This document shows positions 51,948 through 59,914 of a stretch of 64,000 bases of DNA, in pieces (the stretch's first letter is position 1; every line of letters begins with the position of its first letter). The position numbers and the translations under genes were made by a program. Below the pieces are notes generated by a model. It made no database searches. It was given only the letters and a program-made list of their open reading frames with translations, and was not told where the DNA came from. The DNA comes from Microvirga sp052114605 (lineage in GTDB: Bacteria; Pseudomonadota; Alphaproteobacteria; Rhizobiales; Beijerinckiaceae): the NCBI RefSeq assembly GCF_052114605.1, contig NZ_JBFRFB010000011.1, positions 62,001-126,000 on the forward strand. The letters run 5' to 3'.

Positions 51948-52089
51948 AATCCGCGATCGATCGTCATTGGACCTTCATCGAGCGCGGCGTAATCTTGAGA
52001 TGTTGCGGGCCATCCGGCGACATTCACGCGCCAGTCGAGCTGGTTCCCCAGTTCGGCTGGCGCGACCAATGTTTCCCGTCCCGGCCTTA

Positions 52090-52401
52090 TCAGGCTGCAA
52101 CGACACCGCTCAGGGCGGCATTCTTGGCGCCGACGACCTCGAGAAATCTGAGTGTCGGCTCACCCTCGATCATGGGTGCTATGTCGCTCCACAAGGTGCG
52201 GACATGGGGCATGGCATCCTTGGCCTTCTTTTCATCGTCGAAGAGAGCGACGACGAAAAACTCACCCTTGTCGTCCATCATCCCAATCCACTCCCGAAGG
52301 TTGGGTTGGGCATAGATCCTGGCTTCGTTGGCCTCGCGCCACCGACGCATGTCTTCAAACTTGTCAGGCTTCACGCGGAACGTCGTCAGTCGTGCATACA
52401 T
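52090..52401 (-). CDS. ABM-like dimeric alpha/beta barrel protein, 103 aa
   Basis: MYARLTTFRVKPDKFEDMRR, then WIGMMDDKGEFFVVALFDDE and WSDIAPMIEGEPTLRFLEVV, match the antibiotic-biosynthesis-monooxygenase-like ferredoxin fold used by many small oxygenases and stress proteins. AAGGAGG lies just before the ATG at 52401. It is not an RcGTA gene but lies on the same strand between g2 and g3, so it could be transcribed with them. Substrate unknown. Confidence 0.8.
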   Translation of the reverse strand: MYARLTTFRVKPDKFEDMRRWREANEARIYAQPNLREWIGMMDDKGEFFVVALFDDEKKAKDAMPHVRTLWSDIAPMIEGEPTLRFLEVVGAKNAALSGVVAA

Positions 52402-52518
52402 GGTGGGCCTCCTTGATGAAGGAGTGACTGGCATCAGGCCAGCGCTGCACTGGGTACGACGCGCGAAGTCTAGATCGTATAGACGCCGTTGTGAAACGAA
52501 AACCGCCGTGCCGGAAGG

Positions 52519-53886
52519 CTATAGCATCCGCACGCGCGGCTCTTTTCGGTCCCGCAGCATCAGTTCGGTAAGCGCCCAGACGAGCGCATCCATGCGGTCG
52601 GGCGAACGCCCGGAGGTAAGACCGCCGGGGCCGAAGTCGCAGAGCTCGTCTTCGAGGTCGGGCAGCGCGCTCACATGGCGCACGCGGCCCTGCGCATAGA
52701 GAACCGAAACCGGCTCGGCGCGCAGATATTTTCCGCGCGTGGCGCGCACGCTCGCGACCGGCACGGACGGATCGACCTCGCGGATCACGCCGGTCGCCAT
52801 CTCGCCGCCCTGGTTCGTCTCCACGATCAGTGCATCCGCCTGCAGGCGGCGATATAGCGCGACGGCCTTCGCCGCCCATTCCGGCGGCTTCAAGCCTGAC
52901 GCCGTCGCATCCTCCAGCACATAGGCCGTGCCGCCGTCGTCGATACCAGCAGCAACGATGCCGCAGGCATCGGCCCGCTTCGATGAACTGGCGGGCGGAT
53001 CGACGGCGACGACGATGCGCATCAGAGGCGGCGCCAAATCCGTTCGGCAAGCTTCTATCATGTCGCGCGTCCAGAGCGCATCGGGACGATCCTCGATGAT
53101 GTCGCCATCGAGCTCCTGCCGTCCCAGACGCGTGCCGGCATAGCGTCCGACGACCGTCTCCAGAAAGGCTGGCGCCAGATTGGCGGCGTTGTCGGATGTC
53201 TTTGCGCGCGAAACCGCGACCGACGGGTCCGCGAGGAAGCGCTTGAGCAGCGGGATCGGACGTGGCGTCGTCGTTACCATCTGGCGCGGATGGCGTCCGA
53301 GGCGCAGTCCGAATTGCAGCATGTCCCAGGTTTCATTCACGTGCTTCCATTTCGCGAGTTCGTCCGCCCAGGCGGCCTCGAATTGAGGACCGCGCAGGGA
53401 GTCGGGATCTTCCGCCGAGAACACATGCGCCACCGCGCCGTTTCGCCATTCGAGCTTGCGCAGGGACGGCGACCAGGTGGGGCGTTCGCCGCGCTCATGC
53501 ACCGCCAGGATTCCGGCGGGGCCCTCCACCATCACGTTGCGCGCATCGGAGAAGGTTTCGCCGATCAATGCGATGCGCCGATGCGGCTCGTTCGCGAAAC
53601 CGGGTTCGCCCAAAGCGATGCCACGCACCCATTCGGAGCCCGTGCGGGTCTTGCCCGCCCCTCGCCCGCCGAGCACGAGCCAGAGGGACCAGGGGTCATG
53701 GCGGCGGCTGAGACCCGGCATCCGCTGCTCGACGCGGCATTGGATGGGCCAATAGCGAATAAGCTGTTCCAGTTCCTTCTTAGATAAGGAGGCCGTCGCT
53801 TCCTCGAGCTTCCTCTTCCGCGATAACCCGCTCAAGATGGCGAGCAAGCTCGTCGCGGAGCTCGTGGAGGCTGCGGGGGTTTTCAT
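52519..53886 (-). CDS. GTA large terminase (g2)
   Basis: 455 aa. The ATPase domain has Walker A LVLGGRGAGKTRTG (GGRGAGKT at 73-80) and Walker B AAWADELAKW (Asp175-Glu176). The RNase-H-like nuclease has VVAVDPPASS, IVETNQGGEM and RMDALVWALTELML with the metal Asp residues. It packages DNA into heads. The start is ambiguous: ATG at 53886 is used, giving the short helical N terminus (SLLAILSGLSRKRKLEEATA) expected for GTA g2. It overlaps g1 by about 107 bp in a different frame; TTG at 53845 is an alternative. Confidence 0.93.
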   Translation of the reverse strand: MKTPAASTSSATSLLAILSGLSRKRKLEEATASLSKKELEQLIRYWPIQCRVEQRMPGLSRRHDPWSLWLVLGGRGAGKTRTGSEWVRGIALGEPGFANEPHRRIALIGETFSDARNVMVEGPAGILAVHERGERPTWSPSLRKLEWRNGAVAHVFSAEDPDSLRGPQFEAAWADELAKWKHVNETWDMLQFGLRLGRHPRQMVTTTPRPIPLLKRFLADPSVAVSRAKTSDNAANLAPAFLETVVGRYAGTRLGRQELDGDIIEDRPDALWTRDMIEACRTDLAPPLMRIVVAVDPPASSSKRADACGIVAAGIDDGGTAYVLEDATASGLKPPEWAAKAVALYRRLQADALIVETNQGGEMATGVIREVDPSVPVASVRATRGKYLRAEPVSVLYAQGRVRHVSALPDLEDELCDFGPGGLTSGRSPDRMDALVWALTELMLRDRKEPRVRML

Positions 53887-54328
53887 CTTGCTGCTCGGTT
53901 TCATCGAGCCTTGCACCTTCCTGCTCCAGGAGTGCACGCGCGGTCGACAACGTCTTGGCATAAGAGGCCAGCGTCCGGGCTATCTTGTCGTGATCCTCCA
54001 TGCCTTCGCTGCGTTGCTTGTCCATGAGAGCGTTGATCTGTGTTCGTGTGGCCCGGGCCAGAGACCGCGCCGCTTCCCGTAGGGACGTCGCGGCTGCCGC
54101 GCTTCCGGCAAGGGCCTCGACTGAATCGTTCGAGGCCTTGCTCAACTCGTTCTGAGCGAGCGCGGCATGGCGTGGCAGCCAACCCCAGCGCTGTCTCAAG
54201 CGAACAAAGGTGCTCGCGCCGACGCCGAGATAGGCTTCGATATCCTTCAAGCCGAGCTTGGGATGGCCGGTGTAATAGAGATAGGCCTGCTCCCGCTTCT
54301 CGTCAGGGATTTCGATCCTGGGAAACAT
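53780..54328 (-). CDS. GTA small terminase-like protein (g1)
   Basis: 182 aa. The N-terminal 60 residues (LGLKDIEAYLGVGASTFVRL then RQRWGW) look like a helix-turn-helix. Long helices follow (SLARATRTQINALMDKQRSE and a Glu/Arg-rich end), the oligomerisation part. ATG at 54328 has GAGGTG four bases upstream, between an intrinsic terminator and the start. An in-frame extension to 54409 reads through that terminator hairpin. RcGTA g1 is shorter by recall, so the HTH-like segment deserves attention. Confidence 0.82.
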   Translation of the reverse strand: MFPRIEIPDEKREQAYLYYTGHPKLGLKDIEAYLGVGASTFVRLRQRWGWLPRHAALAQNELSKASNDSVEALAGSAAAATSLREAARSLARATRTQINALMDKQRSEGMEDHDKIARTLASYAKTLSTARALLEQEGARLDETEQQDENPRSLHELRDELARHLERVIAEEEARGSDGLLI

Positions 54329-54340
54329 GGGCACCTCAAT

Positions 54341-54370
54341 AAAAAAACCGCTCAAGCGGCACTTGAGCGG
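54341..54370 (-). terminator. intrinsic terminator in the g1 leader
   Basis: On the minus strand CCGCTCAAG-TGCCG-CTTGAGCGG is a perfect nine-pair stem followed by seven T. It lies about 55-85 bases after the predicted transcription start and directly before the GAGGTG ribosome-binding site of g1. It would stop transcription before the whole cluster unless antiterminated or read through. Confidence 0.85.
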
Positions 54371-54432
54371 TGGAGGTATTGTTCGAATGAATGCCGGGCG
54401 GGGCTTCATTCACACTTCGTCAGCGTTCTTGT

Positions 54433-54461
54433 TTTGTACTCTATCAGCGTTGCGCTGTCAA
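54433..54461 (-). promoter_or_regulatory. sigma70-type promoter of the GTA cluster with a LexA-like repeat
   Basis: On the minus strand TTGACA (54,461-54,456), a 17-base spacer and TACAAA (54,438-54,433) match the sigma70 consensus. Transcription would start near 54,425 and run to g1. The -10 box overlaps GTTC-N7-GTAC (plus strand 54,425-54,439), one mismatch from the alphaproteobacterial LexA direct repeat GTTC-N7-GTTC. Confidence 0.6.
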
Positions 54462-54801
54462 GCGCGATTTCGAACAATGTTACTGGCGCCCGAAATTCCT
54501 TGCGCGCCGATCCTCATGGAGCTGCCCCACTCAGGCCTTTTCAGAGTTCTCCATAGGTTCCCAATAATGGAAATTCACACGAATAAGATAGCGCATATTG
54601 GCGATCATAATCGGAACATTTTAGCAATAAACGAGCAACTTCCGTCACCTCGCAATAGTATTTCCGAGTTATTGCTATGCAATATTCTCTTTCAAATACA
54701 GCTTAACATTGAAACATCCGCTCCTCTATACCTACCCATTCATGTAGGTTATTCAGGAACGTTGCCATTTGATCTTTAATGAGGCGCGCATGCGCCACTC
54801 C

Positions 54802-55824
54802 TCAAAGCGATACATCCACTTTTGGCATGTCATGGTCGGAGAGAGCCTTGCCGTTCTCATCGACGGCCGAAACAGTCGTAGGGTTCGTGACCTTGACCCC
54901 ACGCACGAAAATCCAGTCGAGCTTTCCAAAGGGCTGCTCATGCGTCTTCCACGGCCCATTCCGCTGGGTGGCTTGAGCCGTGTTCGAACCCTGCCACCCG
55001 AAGCCGGCCTCCCGCAGATCGTTGAAGAGCGGCTCGCTGACCTCCGGCATATCGGTCGCCCGCTGCCGGTCCCCTTCCCCTCTCGGCAGGTCCTTCGTGT
55101 TGAAATCTCCTCCGATGATGCAGGCCGCATCTCCGGCAAGCTCTTTCAGAACCTGCAGAAGCGTTCTCACCTGCCTTTGCCGATCCAGGGAATCCGTCTT
55201 GCTTTCCAAATGGGTGCTGACCACCCACAGGGGATGCGGCGCGGCGATCCGCGCAGCGAGTGCGATTCGTCCGCCGACTCGATGCTGCGCGCCGTCGATT
55301 CCTCCAAACCATAAACCACCGGTTTCAAGCCGGATGAGATGCGCCTCCTCGATCCGGAATCGGCTGACGATGGCATTGCCGTGAAGGCTACAGGCATTCC
55401 GCCGCCCCTGGTGCCGCCGCATCTCCCCCGCATCGCCCAAGTCGAGCTCCACGAACTCGGCCCCGAAGGCATAGCCCATGCCGAGCGCTGCGCTCAGCGC
55501 ACGTATTGTATGGATGTTACCCGAACGGGCCATACCGCTATCGGCCTCGCAGAGAAGCGCGACATCGATTCCCTCTCGCATCAGCAGAGACGAGACCGCA
55601 TCCGGAACCGTCAGCCGCTCCGCATTGAAGGACGCGAGACGCAATGCTCCGGTCGAAGACCGCTGCTCCGGGCTGCTTTCCATCTCGACCATGCCGAAGG
55701 CCGCGATACGATCGAAAAAGGCGGCATGGGATGCGGGATCCTTCGGCGATTTGCGCGCCTCTTCCAGCAATGCCTCGGGCGGGCATGGAAGCCTCTCCAC
55801 AATCCGGCTGGCGACGCGCGGCAT
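54802..55824 (-). CDS. endonuclease/exonuclease/phosphatase family protein
   Basis: 340 aa. LRLASFNAERLTVPDAVSSL, VALLCEADSGM, HGNAIVSRFRI, VVSTHLESKTDSLDRQRQVR, ACIIGGDFNT and KALSDHDMPKVDV give the complete metal and catalytic set of the EEP fold (Asn/Glu, His, Asp-Asn, Ser-Asp-His). No signal peptide. ATG at 55824 has GGGGGAGAG upstream. Substrate (DNA, phospholipid or other phosphodiester) is not deducible. It lies next to the GTA cluster on the same strand but beyond the control region. Confidence 0.85.
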   Translation of the reverse strand: MPRVASRIVERLPCPPEALLEEARKSPKDPASHAAFFDRIAAFGMVEMESSPEQRSSTGALRLASFNAERLTVPDAVSSLLMREGIDVALLCEADSGMARSGNIHTIRALSAALGMGYAFGAEFVELDLGDAGEMRRHQGRRNACSLHGNAIVSRFRIEEAHLIRLETGGLWFGGIDGAQHRVGGRIALAARIAAPHPLWVVSTHLESKTDSLDRQRQVRTLLQVLKELAGDAACIIGGDFNTKDLPRGEGDRQRATDMPEVSEPLFNDLREAGFGWQGSNTAQATQRNGPWKTHEQPFGKLDWIFVRGVKVTNPTTVSAVDENGKALSDHDMPKVDVSL

Positions 55825-55977
55825 GGGCGCTCTCCCCCTCACAGCGTCGGGGTAACGCCCTCACGTCCAAAGAGATCGCAATGTGAATATTTTTCTACTG
55901 ATTTTCAGGAGACCTTAGGAACTTTCCCGCTACCTTGGCGTTATAGATCCGCACAAACACATGCCGGGAGACGGCCC

Positions 55978-56136
55978 ATGATCACTTGGGCTACCATTAT
56001 CGCGCTCGCCACGGGCGCGCTTTTCTACGTGAGCGACAATCCGTCCATTGCTACGAACATTGCAGAATTGGCCGGCGTCATCGCCATGTTCATGCTCGTC
56101 TGCGCTGCTGAAGTTTACAGCGAGCCGAAAGGATAA
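55978..56136 (+). CDS. small membrane protein, 52 aa
   Basis: MITWATIIALATGALFYVSD and AELAGVIAMFMLVCAAEVYS are two hydrophobic helices, ending EPKG. GGGAGA precedes the ATG. No family recognised. It is monocistronic and may use the 150-bp spacer from the divergent endonuclease-family gene as promoter. Confidence 0.6.
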   Translation: MITWATIIALATGALFYVSDNPSIATNIAELAGVIAMFMLVCAAEVYSEPKG

Positions 56137-56245
56137 GGCCTGGAGGCAAGAGCCATCCTGCAATACGCCTCCGTTAGACCTTCTCCGCTTCCCAAAAAAC
56201 TTAGCGCCCATTAGGGAAAGCCCGCAATTGCACTAGTTTTGCAAC

Positions 56246-57742
56246 ATGATTATATTGCCATCCATGATGATGTCCCGCTCAGCGCTCGCGATCGCACCCG
56301 ATCTGGTCGTTCCGGCCAAGTCCGGAAGTGGACCCGCGCCGATTGAGGAGGCTTTGCAGCAGGCCCTGACACAATCCGTGGAAGCGAAGGTCGAGACCCG
56401 GCTCTCGACGCTCCTCGAAGGCATCGGCGACGCATTCTATTCACTCAGTCAGGATTGGTGCTTCACCTACATCAACAAGGCAGCGGAGACTTATTTCGGC
56501 CTTCCCCGGGAAGAGATGCTTGGCCGCAATATCTGGGAGATATTCCCGGGCTCGGAAGGAACGGGCCTGCGCCGCCAGTACGAGGAAGTCTTCGCTTCAG
56601 GGCGCTCCGCTTCCTTCGAGGCGGAGGCCGTCGGTGTCGCCGGGCGCTTTCTGGAGCTACACGTCTTCCCTTATAACGAAGGCCTCGGCATCAGCTTCCG
56701 CGACTGGACGGAGCGCCGCCGCGCGGAGGAAGAGCTGCGCGAGAGCGAAGCACGGCTCAGCTCACTTGCCGACAATGTGCCAGGCTGCATGGTCTACCAA
56801 CTGAGCGATACCTGCGAGTATCAGGACCGCAAGCTGATCTATCTCTCCAAGACCTGCGAGCAACTAACCGGAGTTCCGGCTGAGGATGTGCAGGCCAGCC
56901 CCGCCCTCCTCTACAATCTCGTCCTGCCGCAGTATCGCGAACGAATGCTCGCGGAGGAATATGCCTGCTACCGGGAGCGCAAGGCGTTCACCTTCGAATT
57001 CGAGATCGTGCATGCCAAAACCGGCGAAGTCCGCTGGCACCGGGTGACGATCACGCCCCGCCAGATGCCCAACGGCTATTATGTTTGGGATGGCCTCCAG
57101 CTCGACATCACCGATCACAAACGCGCGGAAGAGCATCTGCGCCTGCTGATCAACGAGTTGAACCACCGGGTGAAGAACACTCTCGCCACCGTGCAGTCCC
57201 TGGCCGCCCAGAGCTTCCATCGCCCCAGCTTCCGGCACAAGGAGGAGCTGACGGCGGCTCGCAGCGCGTTCGAGGCGCGCCTCTTCGCCTTGGCGCGCGG
57301 CCACGACGTGCTCACCCGCGAGAACTGGGAGAGCGCGAACCTCACCGATCTGATCGCTCAAGCCTGCGCCCCCTATCGTGGGGATCCCGAGGAGGCCAAG
57401 AGGATCGAGACCGATGGTCCGGAACTTCGTATTGCGCCGCCCATGGCCCTCAGCCTGTCCATGGCTTTGCACGAGCTCAGTACGAATGCCCTGAAGTATG
57501 GGGCATTGAGCGTGCCTGCCGGACAGGTTCTCATTTCCTGGAAAACGATGACCTGCTCCACCGGCCAGCGGCTTATCCTCCGCTGGGAGGAGCGGGGCGG
57601 GCCGCCGGTCGCAGCGCCCACGCGAAAGGGGTTCGGCTCGCGGCTGATTCAGGACGGCCTCGCCCGGGAGCTGAGCGGGGTGGTGCAGATCGTCTACGAA
57701 CCCTCGGGTGTCGTATGCACGATTGATGTGCCTCTTCCCTGA
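56246..57742 (+). CDS. PAS-domain HWE-family sensor histidine kinase
   Basis: 498 aa, cytoplasmic, no membrane helices. PAS1 at about 50-165 (LSQDWCFTYINKAAETYFGL) and PAS2 at about 170-295. The kinase core has INELNHRVKNTLATVQSLAA (phospho-accepting His), HELSTNALKYGALS and LILRWEERGGP. The H and WE residues define the HWE family common in Hyphomicrobiales. No response regulator is adjacent, so its output partner is elsewhere. The start could also be one of the ATGs at 56264-56270. Confidence 0.9.
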   Translation: MIILPSMMMSRSALAIAPDLVVPAKSGSGPAPIEEALQQALTQSVEAKVETRLSTLLEGIGDAFYSLSQDWCFTYINKAAETYFGLPREEMLGRNIWEIFPGSEGTGLRRQYEEVFASGRSASFEAEAVGVAGRFLELHVFPYNEGLGISFRDWTERRRAEEELRESEARLSSLADNVPGCMVYQLSDTCEYQDRKLIYLSKTCEQLTGVPAEDVQASPALLYNLVLPQYRERMLAEEYACYRERKAFTFEFEIVHAKTGEVRWHRVTITPRQMPNGYYVWDGLQLDITDHKRAEEHLRLLINELNHRVKNTLATVQSLAAQSFHRPSFRHKEELTAARSAFEARLFALARGHDVLTRENWESANLTDLIAQACAPYRGDPEEAKRIETDGPELRIAPPMALSLSMALHELSTNALKYGALSVPAGQVLISWKTMTCSTGQRLILRWEERGGPPVAAPTRKGFGSRLIQDGLARELSGVVQIVYEPSGVVCTIDVPLP

Positions 57743-57875
57743 GCACCTTTAAGAAAATCTCCCAAGCTCCATAGATCTTTGGTCGATAATGTCGCGAAGC
57801 GCCTTGCGAGCAGGGCCGGTTTTAGTGTCAATAAGCCCAAGTGACAAAGTCACGACCCAGAGAGGAAACAATTTT

Positions 57876-58964
57876 ATGAAACGTCGTCAGTTTTTACAGG
57901 CTGCAACAGTCGGTGCCGCTTCCACGGCCGTCGCCGCGCCCGCCATTGCCCAGTCGATGCCTGAACTGAAGTGGCGCCTGCAATCCGGCTTCCCGAAATC
58001 GCTCGATACCATCTATGGCGCTGCCGAGGTGATCGCGAAATACGTGTCCGAGGCCACGGACGGCAAGTTCACCATCCAGCCCTTCGCCGCCGGCGAAATC
58101 GTCGGCACGCCGCAGGTGGCCGATGCGGTCGGCAACGGCACTATCGAGATGGGCCACACCTGCTCCTACTATTATTTCGGCAAGGACCCGACCTTCGCGC
58201 TGGGCACCGCTGCCCCCTTCGGCCTCAACGCCCGCCAGATGAATGCCTGGCTCTATCACGGCGGCGGCAATGACATGCTGAACGAGTTCTATGCCAAGCA
58301 TAACCTCTACGGCATGCCCGCCGGTAACACGGGCGTGCAGATGGGCGGCTGGTTCCGTAAGGAAATCAAGACCGTCGAAGACCTGAAGGGCCTGAAGATG
58401 CGCATCGCCGGCATCGCCGGCATGGTCCTCTCCAAGCTCGGCGCAGTGCCGCAGCAGATTCCTGGCGGCGACATTTATCCGTCGCTCGAGCGCGGCACCA
58501 TCGACGCCGCCGAGTGGGTCGGTCCCTACGACGACGAGAAGCTCGGCTTCTCGAAAGTCGCGCCGTATTACTATTATCCCGGCTTCTGGGAAGGGGGCCC
58601 GTCCATCCATCTTTTCATCAATAATGCGAAGTGGAAAGAACTCCCGAAATCGTATCAGGCCATCCTGACCGCAGCCGCCGGCTACGCCAACAACGACATG
58701 CTGGCCAAGTACGACGCCCGCAACCCGGCCGCTCTTCGCCGCCTGCTCGGCTCCGGCACGCAGCTGCGTCCGTTCTCCCAGGAGATCTTGGAAGCAGCCT
58801 ACAAGGCGAGCAACGAAGTCTATGACGAAGTCTCGGCCAAGAACGCCGACTTCAAGAAGGTCATCGACTCGATCCGTGCATTCCGGAACGAAGAGTACCT
58901 GTGGTTCCAAGTGGCCGAATACGCCTTCGATACATTCATGATCCGCGCCCGCGCTCGCGGCTGA
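57876..58964 (+). CDS. TRAP transporter substrate-binding protein (DctP family, TakP-like)
   Basis: 362 aa. Tat signal with RRQFLQAATVGAASTAVAAP and cleavage near AIAQS. WRLQSGFPKSLDTIYGAAEV opens domain 1. GGWFRKEIKTVEDLKGLKMR holds the carboxylate-binding Arg, and EWVGPYDDEKLGFSKVAPYY follows. The sequence resembles TakP-type binding proteins for pyruvate and other 2-oxo acids. The DctQ and DctM membrane subunits are not adjacent. AGAGGAAA precedes the ATG, and an intrinsic terminator follows the gene. Confidence 0.9.
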   Translation: MKRRQFLQAATVGAASTAVAAPAIAQSMPELKWRLQSGFPKSLDTIYGAAEVIAKYVSEATDGKFTIQPFAAGEIVGTPQVADAVGNGTIEMGHTCSYYYFGKDPTFALGTAAPFGLNARQMNAWLYHGGGNDMLNEFYAKHNLYGMPAGNTGVQMGGWFRKEIKTVEDLKGLKMRIAGIAGMVLSKLGAVPQQIPGGDIYPSLERGTIDAAEWVGPYDDEKLGFSKVAPYYYYPGFWEGGPSIHLFINNAKWKELPKSYQAILTAAAGYANNDMLAKYDARNPAALRRLLGSGTQLRPFSQEILEAAYKASNEVYDEVSAKNADFKKVIDSIRAFRNEEYLWFQVAEYAFDTFMIRARARG

Positions 58965-58984
58965 TCGGTTCATCATGATCTGGA

Positions 58985-59013
58985 AAAGGGCGGCCAAAAG
59001 GTCGCCCTTTTTT
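58985..59013 (+). terminator. intrinsic terminator after the TRAP binding-protein gene
   Basis: AAAGGGCG, a ten-base loop, CGCCCTTT and a run of T to 59,013. It closes the monocistronic TRAP binding-protein transcript. Confidence 0.85.
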
Positions 59014-59118
59014 CGTGAGACGACAATCCTCAAATAAAGCGCTCCCCGGCAACCCCACTCGAAACAGAAAATCGCTCGAACTCGAGCGGAGGCTGCCTAT
59101 CGAAGGATTGTCGTTTCC

Positions 59119-59715
59119 ATGCGCTGGACGCTCAGGATTTCTTTTTTGCTGTTTTTGGTATGGGCCATCTTCATGGTCTCGCCCTTCGTCGCTCTTTACG
59201 ACCTCGGCAATGCTGTCGAGGCCAGGGATCTTGGTCGCATTACGGAACGGGTGAACTTCAACGCCCTCCGCACCTCCCTCTCGCGGCAGATCCTTCGCGA
59301 ATACCTGAAGCACGAGGATTTTGGTGAGGTCGAGCACGATTTCGCGACGCAGGCCGGTGCGGCCGTCCTCAATCCGGTGATCGAGGAACTCGTCACACCG
59401 CAGGCGCTCATGGATCTTCTGGAGGATGGCTGGCCGCATCAGGCCACTGTCGGCTCCGGCGAAACCGTGCCTCCCCTTCGCATGGATCTGGGGGCGGATC
59501 TCAGGTCGCTCAAACAGGCTTGGCAGACCTTCATCAGATCCGAGGGTGAAGGCTTCCGCGTCATGACGATCCCGCTACCCGCGGACGTCTCCAAAGATAA
59601 GCAGTTTCGCGTCACTATGCGGCTTCGCAACGCCACGTGGCGCCTGAGCGGCATCGAGCTCCCGGCTCACTTGCGTGATGAACTGGCGAAGAGAGCAGCC
59701 ATCGCATCCCGCTAG
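59119..59715 (+). CDS. DUF2939 protein, 198 aa
   Basis: An N-terminal membrane segment (about 5-26, SFLLFLVWAIFMVSPFVALY) is followed by DLGNAVEARDLGRITERVNF and ALRTSLSRQILREYL, the DUF2939 signature. The rest is probably periplasmic. Function unknown. A bidirectional terminator follows. Confidence 0.82.
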   Translation: MRWTLRISFLLFLVWAIFMVSPFVALYDLGNAVEARDLGRITERVNFNALRTSLSRQILREYLKHEDFGEVEHDFATQAGAAVLNPVIEELVTPQALMDLLEDGWPHQATVGSGETVPPLRMDLGADLRSLKQAWQTFIRSEGEGFRVMTIPLPADVSKDKQFRVTMRLRNATWRLSGIELPAHLRDELAKRAAIASR

Positions 59716-59731
59716 CTTTCATGCTTCAGCC

Positions 59732-59770
59732 CATAAAAAACCCGCCACTTATGTCGGCGGGTTTTTTATG
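59732..59770. terminator. bidirectional intrinsic terminator
   Basis: CATAAAAAACCCGCC (59,732-59,746) and GGCGGGTTTTTTATG (59,756-59,770) pair perfectly over 15 bases, giving a T-run on both strands. It ends the DUF2939 transcript from the left and anything on the minus strand from the right. Confidence 0.88.
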
Positions 59771-59836
59771 GGTTCAACGCATGAATCTGCCATACGACTA
59801 TACGCGAGTAAGTGCTCAATACGCGAATACTTGACA

Positions 59837-59914
59837 TTATTGAGCAATTATCCAGCCGACAGCAGCCAACGGAAACACCGTACCTAAAAGAAAACAGATG
59901 ACATTCGAGGTCAT
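59837..59914 (-). CDS. 25-aa hydrophobic peptide
   Basis: ATG at 59914 follows GGAGGG by about ten bases, and the peptide (TSNVICFLLGTVFPLAAVGW core) is one membrane helix. A longer frame from 59953 (38 aa) has AAGGAA upstream. It is transcribed towards the bidirectional terminator. Could be a small membrane regulator, a type I toxin-like peptide, or chance. Confidence 0.35.
   Translation of the reverse strand: MTSNVICFLLGTVFPLAAVGWIIAQ

Larger units (their letters stand above)
51769..52089. other. gene-free gap between portal and ABM genes, repeat-rich
   Basis: 321 bp without a supported gene. It holds two palindromes, listed separately. A plus-strand frame from 51,931 begins MPKKRAIRDRSSLDLHRARR but has no ribosome-binding site, no recognisable domain, and continues antisense to the ABM gene. 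In RcGTA, g2 and g3 are adjacent, so this gap and the ABM gene are an insertion. Confidence 0.6.
32592..54328 (-). mobile_element. RcGTA-like gene transfer agent structural cluster
   Basis: The minus strand carries, in order, g1 small terminase, g2 large terminase, g3 portal, g3.5, g4 prohead protease, g5 capsid, g6 adaptor, g7 stopper, g8 tail terminator, g9 tail tube, g10, g10.1, g11 tape measure, g12 distal tail, g13 hub, g14 peptidase and g15 tail fibre, then DUF2793, endolysin and holin-like genes. This order is that of Rhodobacter capsulatus GTA. There is no integrase, repressor or replication gene, which argues against a temperate prophage. All structural frames are open. Unlike RcGTA (about 14 kb, one operon), this locus spans nearly 22 kb because of inserted genes and repeats. 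Confidence 0.9.
54329..54801. other. AT-rich control region upstream of g1
   Basis: 473 bp between g1 and the endonuclease-family gene. It holds the minus-strand terminator and promoter listed separately. From about 54,545 to 54,790 the DNA is notably AT-rich, and I see no gene there. A plus-strand frame 54,327-54,779 lacks a ribosome-binding site and protein-like composition. The AT-rich part may bind nucleoid proteins or a GTA activator. Confidence 0.6.

Noticed and set aside
32592..54328. Cluster interpreted as an ordinary temperate prophage
   Set aside because: No integrase, repressor, replication genes or att sites were seen, and gene order and sizes match RcGTA, including the short tape measure.
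54327..54779. 150-aa plus-strand frame in the GTA control region
   Set aside because: No ribosome-binding site, no protein-like pattern, and it crosses the terminator and promoter of the opposite strand.
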